Of a stretch of DNA of 53,750 bases, positions 43,060 through 50,817 are shown piece after piece. Numbering within the stretch: the first letter of the stretch is position 1; each line of letters opens with the position of its first letter. This DNA is from Paraburkholderia domus (GTDB lineage: Bacteria > Pseudomonadota > Gammaproteobacteria > Burkholderiales > Burkholderiaceae), in NCBI RefSeq assembly GCF_905220705.1, contig NZ_CAJNAT010000042.1, positions 1-53,750 of the forward strand, written 5' to 3'. Below the pieces are notes generated by a model. It saw nothing but the letters and a program-made list of their open reading frames with translations, was not told the DNA's origin and searched no databases. The position numbers were made by a program, and so were the translations under genes.

Positions 43060-43153
43060 GGCCTCCACTTCTACAGATAGTGACTCTGACACTACGCCCG
43101 ATCGACTCCGGAAGCGGTACGTCAGCGTACAAACTGCCGGCTATCTGCGGTGC

Positions 43154-43182
43154 GTAGACGCTACTTCGCGCCTTGTACGGTA
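43154..43182. promoter_or_regulatory. Shared motif site 1: TAGACGCTAC and TGTACGGTA
   Basis: In the divergent region between the SYLF gene and the 43255 gene, TGTACGGTA (43174-43182) lies just right of TAGACGCTAC (about 43154-43163). The same two words (one as its complement) occur fused at 48192-48207, and TGTACGGTA recurs at 46896. It may be an operator for the stress cluster. Confidence 0.45.
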
Positions 43183-43254
43183 ACGTGCAGACGCCGAACC
43201 TGAGTTGGCATACCGTGTGGCGGAGGCATTGACCGGCCTCCCAAAGGAAAAGAA

Positions 43255-43479
43255 ATGTCACTGCATGAGTTCGCCAAAGATCTGGCCCACCTTGAATACG
43301 TTCTGCCGTTGCTCGAGCGGGGCAATCCTCTGTCGCTACCGTACTGGCGGCAACGCGTCACAGCATTGGAGGCGCAGCAGACCCTCCTGCCCGACGGTAC
43401 CAAACGCGTGGCCCGGTTGCTCAAGCTCTTCAACGAGTTCGAGCGCACAGGAACAGGCAGGCGGCGAGACGGCGGTTGA
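43255..43479 (+). CDS. Small hypothetical protein of the stress cluster
   Basis: A 74-residue soluble helical protein (LHEFAKDLAHLEYVLPLLERG, then YWRQRVTALEAQQTLLPDGTKRVARLLKLF). The C-terminus is short and basic. AAAGGAAAAGAA lies before the ATG. No family is recognised, but the position suggests a stress-related partner of the neighbouring genes. Confidence 0.65.
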   Translation: MSLHEFAKDLAHLEYVLPLLERGNPLSLPYWRQRVTALEAQQTLLPDGTKRVARLLKLFNEFERTGTGRRRDGG

Positions 43480-43794
43480 AGGGGCGCAGGCCGATGCCGC
43501 GCATTGTTGCGGCAAGCTCTCCGAGCCGGGCAAGCAGGTATGGCGCAGCGGAAGCGGGATCAACGGCGGAGGAAAGGAGTGACGTAGTCTCCCCGCCGCT
43601 CAAGCGTAACATTCCTGACGAACGCCGCGAGCGGCGTTCCGCTACCTTGCACGCAAACGTCCGCCATCGGACAGACCTCGATCGGGAATGGGGGCATAAG
43701 TCATTTGTTCAATCGAATTCGTTCGCAGTGCGCTCGCAGCATCGGTACTTTGCAGGCAATTCGATCCCTGACCGAATTACCTGGGAGAGAAACC
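43480..43794. other. Intergenic region
   Basis: No gene with a ribosome site is visible. The region should hold the promoter of the Spy-like gene; a weak TTGCAG (43750-43755) lies near the right end. GGGAGAGA precedes the ATG at 43795. Confidence 0.4.
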
Positions 43795-44277
43795 ATGAAG
43801 CGCACGACCACCCCTTTCCAACGCCGTCCCATGCCTGTGCTCGCGGCAGCGCTGCTTCTAGCCATCGCGACGCTCGCCACGCCGACAAGCGCCGCCACGC
43901 CAGGGCAGACTCCGGCAAGCGCACATGTCATGACCGTGGCAACCCATGCCCCGGTCGATACCCGCATCAACAACCTTCATGCGAGGCTTCAGATCACGGC
44001 TGACCAGGAATCCCTCTGGCAACCCGTTGCGCAGGTCATGCGCGACAACGCCAGCACGATGGATTCGCTCAGGCAGTCCCGTATGGCTAACGCCAACAAC
44101 ATGAGCGCGATCGACGATCTCCGAACCTACGGTCAGGTTATCGATGCTCACGCGGACGGCGTCAAGAAGCTCACGTCGGCCTTCGAGCCGCTTTACAACA
44201 GCATGTCGGATACGCAGAAGCACAATGCCGATCTGATTTTCCGCAGCAACACCCATCACGCGGCGAAGAAGGGATGA
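43795..44277 (+). CDS. Spy/CpxP-like periplasmic protein
   Basis: A 160-residue protein with a signal peptide (VLAAALLLAIATLATPTSA). The mature part is alpha-helical: INNLHARLQITADQESLWQPVAQVMRDNASTMDSL is typical of the Spy/LTxxQ group of periplasmic chaperones that respond to envelope stress. A second helix (DLRTYGQVIDAHADGVKKLTSAFEPLYNSM) completes the cradle. GGGAGAGAAACC precedes ATG 43795. It probably binds unfolded periplasmic proteins. Confidence 0.85.
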   Translation: MKRTTTPFQRRPMPVLAAALLLAIATLATPTSAATPGQTPASAHVMTVATHAPVDTRINNLHARLQITADQESLWQPVAQVMRDNASTMDSLRQSRMANANNMSAIDDLRTYGQVIDAHADGVKKLTSAFEPLYNSMSDTQKHNADLIFRSNTHHAAKKG

Positions 44278-44349
44278 CCCCGGGGCCGCGCCACGCAGCC
44301 GGCGCCGCGCACTACTGCGCGGGTCCCGGTCCGAACCAAGGAATACACC

Positions 44350-44655
44350 ATGAAAACTTCAATCACCCGCGCGCCTGACAAGGGCGCGATGAGGGCACGG
44401 CTTTTGAGCGCACTTGGCCTCACGTTAGCGATCGCCTGCCTCGTCACAACGACGCCTCTGCAAGCGGAAGAGGCTCACCATGGCGATCAGCAGCATGCCC
44501 AAGGCCATGCCGCCCCCCCACGCCAGGCGTATCACCATGACGATCATCATCGCAACAGCCACGCTTATGGCAATCAGGACTATGCCTACGGAGCGCCACC
44601 TATTGTTTATGCACCGCAGGAGTCCCCTGGAATCAGCTTGTTCCTGCCGCTCTAG
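44350..44655 (+). CDS. His-rich secreted protein
   Basis: A 101-residue protein with a signal peptide (LLSALGLTLAIACLVTTTPLQAE). The mature 60 residues are rich in His (HHGDQQHAQGH, YHHDDHHRNSH), Tyr and Pro and end ISLFLPL. It could bind metal ions such as Zn, Ni or Cu in the periplasm; this is inference from composition. It follows the Spy-like gene by 72 bases, same strand. Confidence 0.7.
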   Translation: MKTSITRAPDKGAMRARLLSALGLTLAIACLVTTTPLQAEEAHHGDQQHAQGHAAPPRQAYHHDDHHRNSHAYGNQDYAYGAPPIVYAPQESPGISLFLPL

Positions 44656-44718
44656 CTTTGATGGAAAAGTATCCGGCGCGCAACCGCGGCCGGCAACAGG
44701 AACCGTTCGGAGGACACC

Positions 44719-44853
44719 ATGATGCGACTCATCGTTCTGTTTATGATCGCTGGTACCGCTCTGCTCGCGGGCTGCAACACTATTGCGGGCGCGGGCGAGG
44801 ACGTATCAAAAGGCGGCCAGGCCATCCACAATACCGCCGAGGACGCCAAGTAA
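44719..44853 (+). CDS. Entericidin-family lipoprotein
   Basis: A 44-residue lipoprotein: two ATGs, a signal LIVLFMIAGTALLAGC (lipobox LAGC, Cys19) and the entericidin tail NTIAGAGEDVSKGGQAIHNT. Entericidins are small membrane lipoproteins of a toxin/antidote-like stress pair in E. coli; single copies are common in Burkholderiales. CGGAGGA precedes the start. It fits the envelope-stress cluster. Confidence 0.9.
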   Translation: MMRLIVLFMIAGTALLAGCNTIAGAGEDVSKGGQAIHNTAEDAK

Positions 44854-44915
44854 GCTGCGCCCGCTATCGGCGTTATGGATGTTCAAGAAAAAATTGCACT
44901 AAAAGGGGGATGGAG

Positions 44916-45053
44916 ATGAAGAACCAAACACGTGTATGGATGCTGATCGCGCTGTCGCTGATTGCCGGCCTGAGTGCGTGCATTCTCGTCCCGGTCGGCG
45001 GCGGCGACCACCACGGCGGTGGCGATTATCACGAGGCTCACGACCATTACTAG
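44916..45053 (+). CDS. Small Gly/His-rich lipoprotein
   Basis: A 45-residue lipoprotein: signal MKNQTRVWMLIALSLIAGLS, then AC (lipobox LSAC), and a tail ILVPVGGGDHHGGGDYHEAHDH. Similar tiny lipoproteins with a GGGDHH tail occur in Burkholderia, as I recall. GGGGGA lies ahead of ATG 44916; an ATG two codons earlier is possible but crowds the site. A metal-binding or envelope-packing role is speculative. Confidence 0.75.
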   Translation: MKNQTRVWMLIALSLIAGLSACILVPVGGGDHHGGGDYHEAHDHY

Positions 45054-45084
45054 GCGTGCCGCGTTCATCGCGTTTGCGCGGTAT

Positions 45085-45121
45085 GAGACCGGGCGCAGCC
45101 AGGTTAACGGCGGCCGGTCTC
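45085..45121. terminator. Hairpin between convergent genes
   Basis: GAGACCGG (45085-45092) and CCGGTCTC (45114-45121) form a perfect 8-bp stem with a 21-base loop. The right arm touches the stop of the leftward phosphoglucomutase gene and the left arm follows the small lipoprotein gene, so it may end both transcripts. Confidence 0.45.
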
Positions 45122-46794
45122 TACGGCTGAGCGCAATCATAGGCAAGCGTGTATTCCTCAAGCGTGCCATCCACCATCGCCTGGGCTTCCTCAACGATAC
45201 GCGTCAGGTGATCTTCACCCTTGAAGCTCTCCGCATAGATCTTGTAGATATCTTCGGTTCCTGACGGACGTGCCGCAAACCAACCGCTCTTCGTGATCAC
45301 CTTGATGCCGCCGATGGCGGCGTGATTGCCTGGCGCACGGTCGAGCACCTGCTCGATCTGTTCGCCGGCCAGTTCGGTGTGGGGAAACTGCGCCGGCGAG
45401 AGCCGCCCCAGCATCGCGCGCTGCGGCGCCGTTGCTACGGCTTGTACGCGACGCTCAACCGGCTCGCCCATCCTCTGGGTCAGATCCCGGTAGATTTCAG
45501 CGGGATCGCGGCCGATGCGTGTCGTGATCTCGGCCGACAGCAACGCCGGCACGATGCCATCCTTGTCGGTCGTCCACGCCGTGCCGTCGAGCCGCAGACA
45601 ACTGGCACCCGCGCTCTCCTCCCCGCCGAAGCCGAGCGAGCCGTCGAGCAAGCCGTCGACAAACCACTTGAATCCGACAGGCACTTCGTAAACCGTACGA
45701 CCGAGCCGCTCGCTCACGCGATCGATCATCTGGCTGCTGACAACGGATTTGCCCACCGCCGCATGGGCGCGCCATTGGGGACGATGAGAATACAGATAAT
45801 CGACGAGAACGGTGAGATAGTGATTCGGCGGCAGCAAACCGGCGTGCCGCGTGACGATGCCATGACGATCGTGATCGGGGTCGCACGCAAAGGCCACATC
45901 GAAGCGATCCTTCTGGTCGATCAGCGTTTGCATTGCATACGGCGACGATGGATCCATGCGAATCCGCCCATCCCAGTCGACGCTCATGAAGCGGAAAGTT
46001 GGATCGACGTGGTCGTTTACCACGCTCAGATTCAGGCCATATCGCTCGGCAATCGGCCCCCAGTAGTGCACACCCGCGCCACCAAGCGGGTCGACGCCCA
46101 GGACGATCGGCGCGCCCCGCACCACATCCATATCGATGACGCTGACGAGATCGCCAACGTAGGCGTTGAGGAAGTCATGCCGGTGCGTCGTCGTGGCGCG
46201 CAGCGCCCTCGATAAACACATACGCAGCACGCCATCCAGCTTGCTTTCGAGCAATCCGTTCGCTGCCGCTTCGATCCAGCCGGTCACGATCTCGTCGGCC
46301 GGACCGCCGCTCGGTGGGTTGTATTTGAAACCGCCGCTTTCCGGTGGATTGTGCGAGGGCGTCACGACGATACCGTCCGCCAGTCCAGTAGTGCGACCGC
46401 GGTTGTACGCGACGATTGCGTGCGACACCGCCGGCGTGGGCGTGTACTCGCCGTTTTGCGCAATCATGAGTTCAACGCCATTGGCGGCCAGCACCTCGAG
46501 CGCACTGGCGTAAGCGGGTTCAGACAGTGCATGCGTGTCGACGCCGATAAAGAGCGGGCCGTCGATACCCTGCTGCTGCCGATAACGACAGATCGCCTGC
46601 GTGATGGCGAGCACATGCCACTCATTGAAGCTGCGCGCGAAAGCCGAGCCGCGATGCCCGGAGCTGCCGAACGCGATCCGCTGCGCCGGTATCGCGGGGT
46701 CGGGCCTTTCGGTGTAATACGACGTGACCAGCCGGGGGATGTTGACCAGCATCGCAGAAGGTGCCGGCTTTCCGGCGAGAGGATTGATGTTCAT
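45121..46794 (-). CDS. pgm: Alpha-D-glucose-specific phosphoglucomutase
   Basis: A 557-residue enzyme interconverting glucose-1-phosphate and glucose-6-phosphate. The active-site phosphoserine is Ser147 in TPSHNP; the Mg-binding loop is DPDHDRHG (Asp305, Asp307, Asp309); the sugar-binding loop is GGEESAGAS (about 395); and the phosphate-binding loop is RPSGTEDIYKIY near the C-terminus. Length fits the bacterial Pgm group. AAAGGATATCGCG precedes ATG 46794; the frame extends 24 codons upstream without a site. In this cluster it may supply precursors for glycogen, trehalose or surface polysaccharide made under stress. Confidence 0.95.
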   Translation of the reverse strand: MNINPLAGKPAPSAMLVNIPRLVTSYYTERPDPAIPAQRIAFGSSGHRGSAFARSFNEWHVLAITQAICRYRQQQGIDGPLFIGVDTHALSEPAYASALEVLAANGVELMIAQNGEYTPTPAVSHAIVAYNRGRTTGLADGIVVTPSHNPPESGGFKYNPPSGGPADEIVTGWIEAAANGLLESKLDGVLRMCLSRALRATTTHRHDFLNAYVGDLVSVIDMDVVRGAPIVLGVDPLGGAGVHYWGPIAERYGLNLSVVNDHVDPTFRFMSVDWDGRIRMDPSSPYAMQTLIDQKDRFDVAFACDPDHDRHGIVTRHAGLLPPNHYLTVLVDYLYSHRPQWRAHAAVGKSVVSSQMIDRVSERLGRTVYEVPVGFKWFVDGLLDGSLGFGGEESAGASCLRLDGTAWTTDKDGIVPALLSAEITTRIGRDPAEIYRDLTQRMGEPVERRVQAVATAPQRAMLGRLSPAQFPHTELAGEQIEQVLDRAPGNHAAIGGIKVITKSGWFAARPSGTEDIYKIYAESFKGEDHLTRIVEEAQAMVDGTLEEYTLAYDCAQP

Positions 46795-46895
46795 CGCGAT
46801 ATCCTTTGGTAATCGAGACTCATGATGGCGACACCCAGGTTCGCCCGCATCTATCTTTCTGGGCACGACTCTCTCTCACGCGACAGGCATGTGTC

Positions 46896-46904
46896 TGTAC
46901 GGTA
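46896..46904 (+). promoter_or_regulatory. Shared motif site 2: TGTACGGTA
   Basis: TGTACGGTA preceded by GTC lies about 100 bases upstream of the phosphoglucomutase start. The same GTCTGTACGGTA string appears at 48189-48200. It may be a common regulator site of the cluster. Confidence 0.45.
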
Positions 46905-47279
46905 TCAGGCAATGATCTTTAGTTCAGCAGATGGTATGAGCAACGACAACCGCTTTGAACGAGGTTGGGCTGCCCTCCCCGCGCTCTGCACGACCGCCCG
47001 GCTTGGCGTGGTGTCGCCGCCCATGAAGAGGGCAATGCCGACCACCCCCTCATTGCCGACAATCGCAATCTCGCCGGACGCGCCGTCTTCCATCACGTAC
47101 AGCAGCGAAACGATTGCGGTGGACGGGAAATAGACATGGTCGAAGCGGTCACCGGATTCATAGACGACCTGCCCCAGCGGCATATCCACTTGCACCACAT
47201 GCGGTCCGATGCGGGCCCACTCCGCTTCAGGCAACACCGCAAGCAGATGGTTGTCGTGGGGTTGATCGATACTCGACAT
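46905..47279 (-). CDS. Truncated Crp/Fnr-like protein (duplicate N-terminal half)
   Basis: A 124-residue protein whose residues from about 10 to 102 match the Crp/Fnr-like protein encoded at 40573 at about 80 of 93 positions by eye. After SAGRA the sequence diverges and stops, so the dimer helix and the DNA-binding winged helix are missing. The ribosome site GGGGAGTG and start are intact, and the reading frame is clean. It could be a decaying duplicate or a dominant-negative partner that dimerises with the full-length regulator. Confidence 0.8.
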   Translation of the reverse strand: MSSIDQPHDNHLLAVLPEAEWARIGPHVVQVDMPLGQVVYESGDRFDHVYFPSTAIVSLLYVMEDGASGEIAIVGNEGVVGIALFMGGDTTPSRAVVQSAGRAAQPRSKRLSLLIPSAELKIIA

Positions 47280-47363
47280 GAGACACTCCCCGAAATCCCG
47301 AGAGAAGTGGCGTCGCATTCGTAAGATTGCGACTAACAAGATGGACGCAGGCGCAGTTGCACT

Positions 47364-47378
47364 ACCGTTCGGAACGGT
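47364..47378. promoter_or_regulatory. Palindrome ACCGTTC-G-GAACGGT
   Basis: A perfect 7-bp inverted repeat with one central base, 85 bases upstream of the truncated Crp-like gene. It is a candidate operator. The rest of 47280-47577 contains no gene. Confidence 0.45.
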
Positions 47379-47577
47379 TTATTGAATTACCCTGCGCGGT
47401 GGCGCGCAGCAGCCCCCACCCCATCATGAAATTATAGGCGGCACAGGCCCGGCGGTATATCTGGACCTGCTGTCAGGCGCGAAAGCGAGAGCGACCGGCT
47501 TCTGAGCCGTTTCACCGGCAAACCAGCCCAGCGCAGCACTTGCGGTCGAGGTACGCGAGCCGATCGGGACAGATGTA

Positions 47578-47736
47578 TCACAATCGTCCCATTAAGAGCA
47601 TAACAATCACCACGACCAGCACAACGCCGAGGACGCCACTCGGACCGTAGCCCCATCCATTGCTGTATCGCCATGACGGAATAGCGCCGACGAGCAGCAG
47701 AATCAAAACGATAAGAAGAAGTAATCCTAATGACAT
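47578..47736 (-). CDS. DUF3309 small membrane protein
   Basis: A 52-residue protein in the DUF3309 pattern: MSLGLLLLIVLILLLVGAIPSW, then GYGPSGVLGVVLVVVIVMLLMG. Two membrane segments with a Trp/Tyr/Gly loop. Function unknown; it is common in stress clusters of Proteobacteria. AGGGAGAC precedes ATG 47736. Confidence 0.9.
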   Translation of the reverse strand: MSLGLLLLIVLILLLVGAIPSWRYSNGWGYGPSGVLGVVLVVVIVMLLMGRL

Positions 47737-47804
47737 TTTAAGTCTCCCTGTGCCGCGAACGGATATGCAAGGTGCCGACCGATTCGACGTAGGTGTTCGC
47801 AACC

Positions 47805-47832
47805 CAACGTCATGTCGCCATAGTTGACGTTG
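47805..47832. repeat. Inverted repeat upstream of the DUF3309 gene
   Basis: CAACGTCA (47805-47812) and TGACGTTG (47825-47832) form a perfect 8-bp stem with a 12-base loop. Its TGACGT core recalls the family A hairpins, but the match is short. Confidence 0.4.
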
Positions 47833-47945
47833 ACATAGTCGCCAGGCTAGCGGTAGTCGGTCCGCTGCCGGACGCAAAGACGAGAAATCGAAAGGCGCCC
47901 GCTGCGGCCAACAGGCGAAAACAAAGCTCAGCCAGTTGCAGCGAG

Positions 47946-48140
47946 CTATGCGACGCGCTGGTTCAACCACACCCGGCCCGCCGCCGTCATGTTGATGACG
48001 CCACAGGCACGCGATTCGTAGGCAAGTCCGAAGCTTAATAGTTCTTCCGCTATCGAGCGCGGCGTCTCTGCCACGGAATCTGGAATCCGATCAAGCGATT
48101 TGAGAGTCTGGACAGCCTCGGGGGAAAGTTCGATGTACAT
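47946..48140 (-). CDS. Small hypothetical protein (winged-helix-like)
   Basis: A 64-residue soluble protein: IELSPEAVQTLKSLDRIPD, ETPRSIAEELLSFGLAY and GVINMTAAGRVWLNQR. The end pattern (a helix, then a short hairpin ending in MTAAGRVWL) looks like the last part of a winged helix. A consensus AGGAGG lies upstream, so it should be well expressed. No family is recognised. Confidence 0.7.
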   Translation of the reverse strand: MYIELSPEAVQTLKSLDRIPDSVAETPRSIAEELLSFGLAYESRACGVINMTAAGRVWLNQRVA

Positions 48141-48191
48141 GGCCGCCTCCTGTTCTTGAGATCAGCATGAACCGATCGAGTTTTGGCCGTC

Positions 48192-48207
48192 TGTACGGTA
48201 GCGTCTA
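48192..48207 (+). promoter_or_regulatory. Shared motif site 3: TGTACGGTA fused to GTAGCGTCTAC
   Basis: TGTACGGTA (48192-48200) overlaps GTAGCGTCTAC, 52 bases upstream of the small gene that starts at 48140. Both words are found apart at 43154-43182 (the second as its complement). Confidence 0.45.
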
Positions 48208-48247
48208 CTTAAGCCGCCCTTTCTGAAATTTATCTGGACCATTGGCG

Positions 48248-48454
48248 TCATCCCGTTTCGATCGACGCAGTGTTCGAAGTACCGCATTCCCCAGATATCT
48301 TGAACTGGGGCGGCGCAGCGCCCGTTAAATCATGAACTGCAATCGCCAGCGCGAGCGGTGGATTCAGGCTGTCGACCATCTAACTCGGAATCAGGATCGT
48401 CGCACCACGTTCTTTATTCGTTTCATGGATGATGTTGATCGCGCGTAACTGGAG
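48248..48454 (-). pseudogene. Fragment resembling the C-terminus of an SPFH/slipin protein
   Basis: The minus strand reads LQLRAINIIHETNKERGATILIPS, a TAG stop, then MVDSLNPPLALAIAVHDLTGAAPPQF. It begins without a start signal and has an in-frame stop near 48382. The NKERGATILIPS-MVDSLN pattern recalls the end of SPFH/band 7 (slipin-like) proteins, from memory. The front part of the gene is missing, replaced by the histidine kinase gene. The remaining bases 48141-48247 are non-coding. Confidence 0.4.
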
Positions 48455-48463
48455 CGCGCGCCA

Positions 48464-49135
48464 TCACTCTAGCCGCTCCGTTACGCACGCCTCCACCACG
48501 ATGGGTAGTCGAAGTGTGAATTCGCTGCCAGCACCGGGGCCAGCACTGAACGCCGACACAGTCCCGCCATGCGACTCGGCAACGGCTTTCACGACGGCAA
48601 GACCGACCCCCAACCCACCGGCACTTGCCCCTATCGTTCTGCGGGCTTGAGCGAAAAGTTCGAAGATATGCGGCATGAGCGAATCCGACATGCCCATACC
48701 ATCGTCCCTCACGGACAAGACAAGAACGTTGCGCTCCGCCAGCACTTTCACCGTGATACAACGGTTTTCCGGCGTATATTTCAGCGCGTTGTGCAGCAGA
48801 TTGTTCACGGCCTGTGCGAGGCGAACAGGATCACAGTCAACGCGCAACGTCCTGTCAGCAATCTGGACCGTTAAAGTCTGCTTGCGTCGCGCCGCTGCCA
48901 AGTCCGCCGCGAACTGCATCGGCGTCAAAGGCCCGCGAAGCTCATGCGCCACCATCGCAAGGATTTCGTCCTTGAGTCGCAACGCGTCAAAATGCTTGAC
49001 CGGTTGCGAAGCACACCCGGAAAGTTCCATGATGGAACGTTGCTGCGCCTGTTCCATCATTTCGTCTGTCAAAACTGCGCGGCGTGCATCGGGCGTGCCG
49101 ACGAACCAACGGAAAGAACCTGGATGCGCTGACAT
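48464..49135 (-). CDS. Sensor histidine kinase with apparent internal deletion
   Basis: A 223-residue kinase. The HisKA box is MVAHELRGPLTP (His64), and the ATPase domain is intact: NNLLHNALKYTP (111-122), VRDDGMGM (142-149) and GGLGVGLAVVKAV (173-185). Between the His box and the ATPase domain only about 20 residues (MQFAADLAAARRKQTLTVQI) remain; normal proteins of this group have about 70 more, forming the second DHp helix and linker. The frame is kept. The loss probably impairs dimerisation and phosphotransfer. No receiver or membrane segment is present. It is an orphan in this window. Confidence 0.8.
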   Translation of the reverse strand: MSAHPGSFRWFVGTPDARRAVLTDEMMEQAQQRSIMELSGCASQPVKHFDALRLKDEILAMVAHELRGPLTPMQFAADLAAARRKQTLTVQIADRTLRVDCDPVRLAQAVNNLLHNALKYTPENRCITVKVLAERNVLVLSVRDDGMGMSDSLMPHIFELFAQARRTIGASAGGLGVGLAVVKAVAESHGGTVSAFSAGPGAGSEFTLRLPIVVEACVTERLE

Positions 49136-49801
49136 GTCTACCCCCGATCGCGCGCCTGGTGAATGCGATGGACCTATATACGGCGGTTTGCCGTGACCTG
49201 CCTCGCGAGAGTGACCTGACGGTCACTGGTGGACACAGGTTGAGAATGAAGCATTCCACCAACACTGCGGTAACTCTGTCCGGTACCGGTCAGATCAGTA
49301 AAAGCCAGTGAGGAACAGCTATGTGGAAACTCGATGGTCCACACAGGGTGGAAACCACACGTTGGCTGACACCGGGACCTGACATTCGCTGCCATCGATG
49401 TGCAAACGGCAGGAAGGTGCCCTGAAGCTGCCTCACAGACGTCGCTGCGTGAACGTCGGCAATGGCCGAACTCGAGTCGTTGCGCGCACAACTGCCGCTA
49501 CCCGCTCGTCGGCCTGAGCCGTCATCGGGATGGGCTGGATTCTACGTCCGCAATGCGGAGGGCTACTGACGGTGACAGCGTCGAGCAGGCGGACGGCAGC
49601 TTCCTGCATCGGTGAACTCACACTTCCGACCCACAACTGACGGTCGTGTCGGCGCGCCGTCAACGGCCGCTTGCGGGGCGGAGCCGACCCCGGAATGTCC
49701 GACCGACGACGCCTGTGAGCGGCAGTTTATGGCGCCAGATCCAGTCATATGCTCGCTCGCCCGCCTCGATCAGGCCGCTCGACCCGATGTCTTGTTTCGA
49801 A
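49136..49801. other. Gene-poor gap
   Basis: No gene is recognisable. The gap contains repeat family A copy 2 (49538-49628) and a family D word (GGGGCG followed by GAGCCGACC, 49675-49700). The LysR gene ends at its right edge. Confidence 0.45.
49538..49628 (+). repeat. Dispersed repeat family A, copy 2
   Basis: It aligns without gaps over 91 bases with 19661-19751 and the complement of 53371-53461. Shared words include TTCTACGTC, GCAATGCGG, GAGCAG, GGCAGCTTCCTGCATC and the TTCCG end. The hairpin half seen in copies 1 and 4 is not preserved here. Confidence 0.8.
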
Positions 49802-50749
49802 CTACGATCTTTTTTGCACGGACTTCGTTCTGCGCGTTTGCATTGCCGAGTCCGCGAACAGGTCGATCACCACCCCGCGCAGCCAGCGATTGCCTTCGTC
49901 CTGCTGGACTCGCTCGTGCCAGAGCAAATGAATCGGCGCGGCGGGCAACGTCGAGGGCAATGTGCGAAGGCTCAGTGAGAACGGCGCTGCCAGTTGCAAG
50001 GCCAGTCGCTCCGGCACCGTGGCAATCAGATCGGTGCGTTGCAGGATGTAGCCGACGCTCATGAAGTGCGGCACCGTCAATCGCACCCGGCGCTGCACGC
50101 CTCGCCGTTTTAGCCAATCGTCCACCTGACCGTGTCCGGTGCCGGCGGACACCACTACCAGATGCTCGGTTTCACGCCAGGCAGCGAGCGTGAGTGGCGC
50201 ATCTTCGAGCGCATGGCCGCGCCTGAACAGGCAGACATACCGCTGATCGAACAGGCGGCGCTGATAGAAACCGCCCTTGAGCTGCGGCAGCAGGCCGATG
50301 GCGAGATCGACCCGGCCCTCGGCCATCTCGTTGCTCAGATTGACGCTCGTGTCGCGAACGGTATTGAGCGCGATGCCCGGCGCCTCGCGCGACAGTCGTT
50401 CGACAAGCGCGGGCAGAAAGACGACCTCGCCGATATCGGTCATGCCGATCGTTATCGTGCGCGTGACACGCAGCGGATCGAAACCGGTCTCGGGATTGAG
50501 TGCGGCGTGCAGGATCGCTAGCGCCTGAGAAACCGGCTCTGCCAGGCGCAACGCAAACGGCGTGGGCACTACTCCGCCCGGCCCACGCACGAACAGCGGG
50601 TCACCGAGCCGTCGACGCAGTTTGGCGAGGGCGTTGCTGACGCCGGGCTGACTCATGTTCATCTGCTCGGCCACGGTCGATACGCGCCGCTCCTGCATCA
50701 ACCGTTGGAAAAGCAGCAGCAGATTGAGATCAACTTCACTCAGCTTCAT
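49802..50749 (-). CDS. LysR-family transcriptional regulator
   Basis: A 315-residue regulator. The N-terminal winged helix (residues 3-65) reads LSEVDLNLLLLFQRLMQERRVSTVAEQMNMSQPGVSNALAKLRRRLGDPLFVR, in the NahR/NodD-like subgroup. The effector domain (about 95-300) begins TRTITIGMTDIGEVVF. It is divergent from an FAD monooxygenase gene and very likely activates it in response to an aromatic acid. The start ATG is the first of the conserved N-terminus. Confidence 0.94.
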   Translation of the reverse strand: MKLSEVDLNLLLLFQRLMQERRVSTVAEQMNMSQPGVSNALAKLRRRLGDPLFVRGPGGVVPTPFALRLAEPVSQALAILHAALNPETGFDPLRVTRTITIGMTDIGEVVFLPALVERLSREAPGIALNTVRDTSVNLSNEMAEGRVDLAIGLLPQLKGGFYQRRLFDQRYVCLFRRGHALEDAPLTLAAWRETEHLVVVSAGTGHGQVDDWLKRRGVQRRVRLTVPHFMSVGYILQRTDLIATVPERLALQLAAPFSLSLRTLPSTLPAAPIHLLWHERVQQDEGNRWLRGVVIDLFADSAMQTRRTKSVQKRS

Positions 50750-50798
50750 GACGCGGGTATCCCGGGCTCATTGATTTCAGTGATGATGCAGATTCACC

Positions 50799-50817
50799 CC
50801 ATTTTATTGCGAAATGG
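50799..50817. promoter_or_regulatory. LysR-type palindrome CCATTT-N7-AAATGG
   Basis: A perfect 6-bp inverted repeat with a 7-base centre, containing a symmetrical T-N11-A motif (T50802, A50814). It lies in the 171-base divergent gap between the LysR gene and the monooxygenase gene, as expected for a LysR recognition box. Confidence 0.6.

Noticed and set aside
45322..46215. 297-codon frame on the plus strand
   Set aside because: Antisense shadow of phosphoglucomutase.
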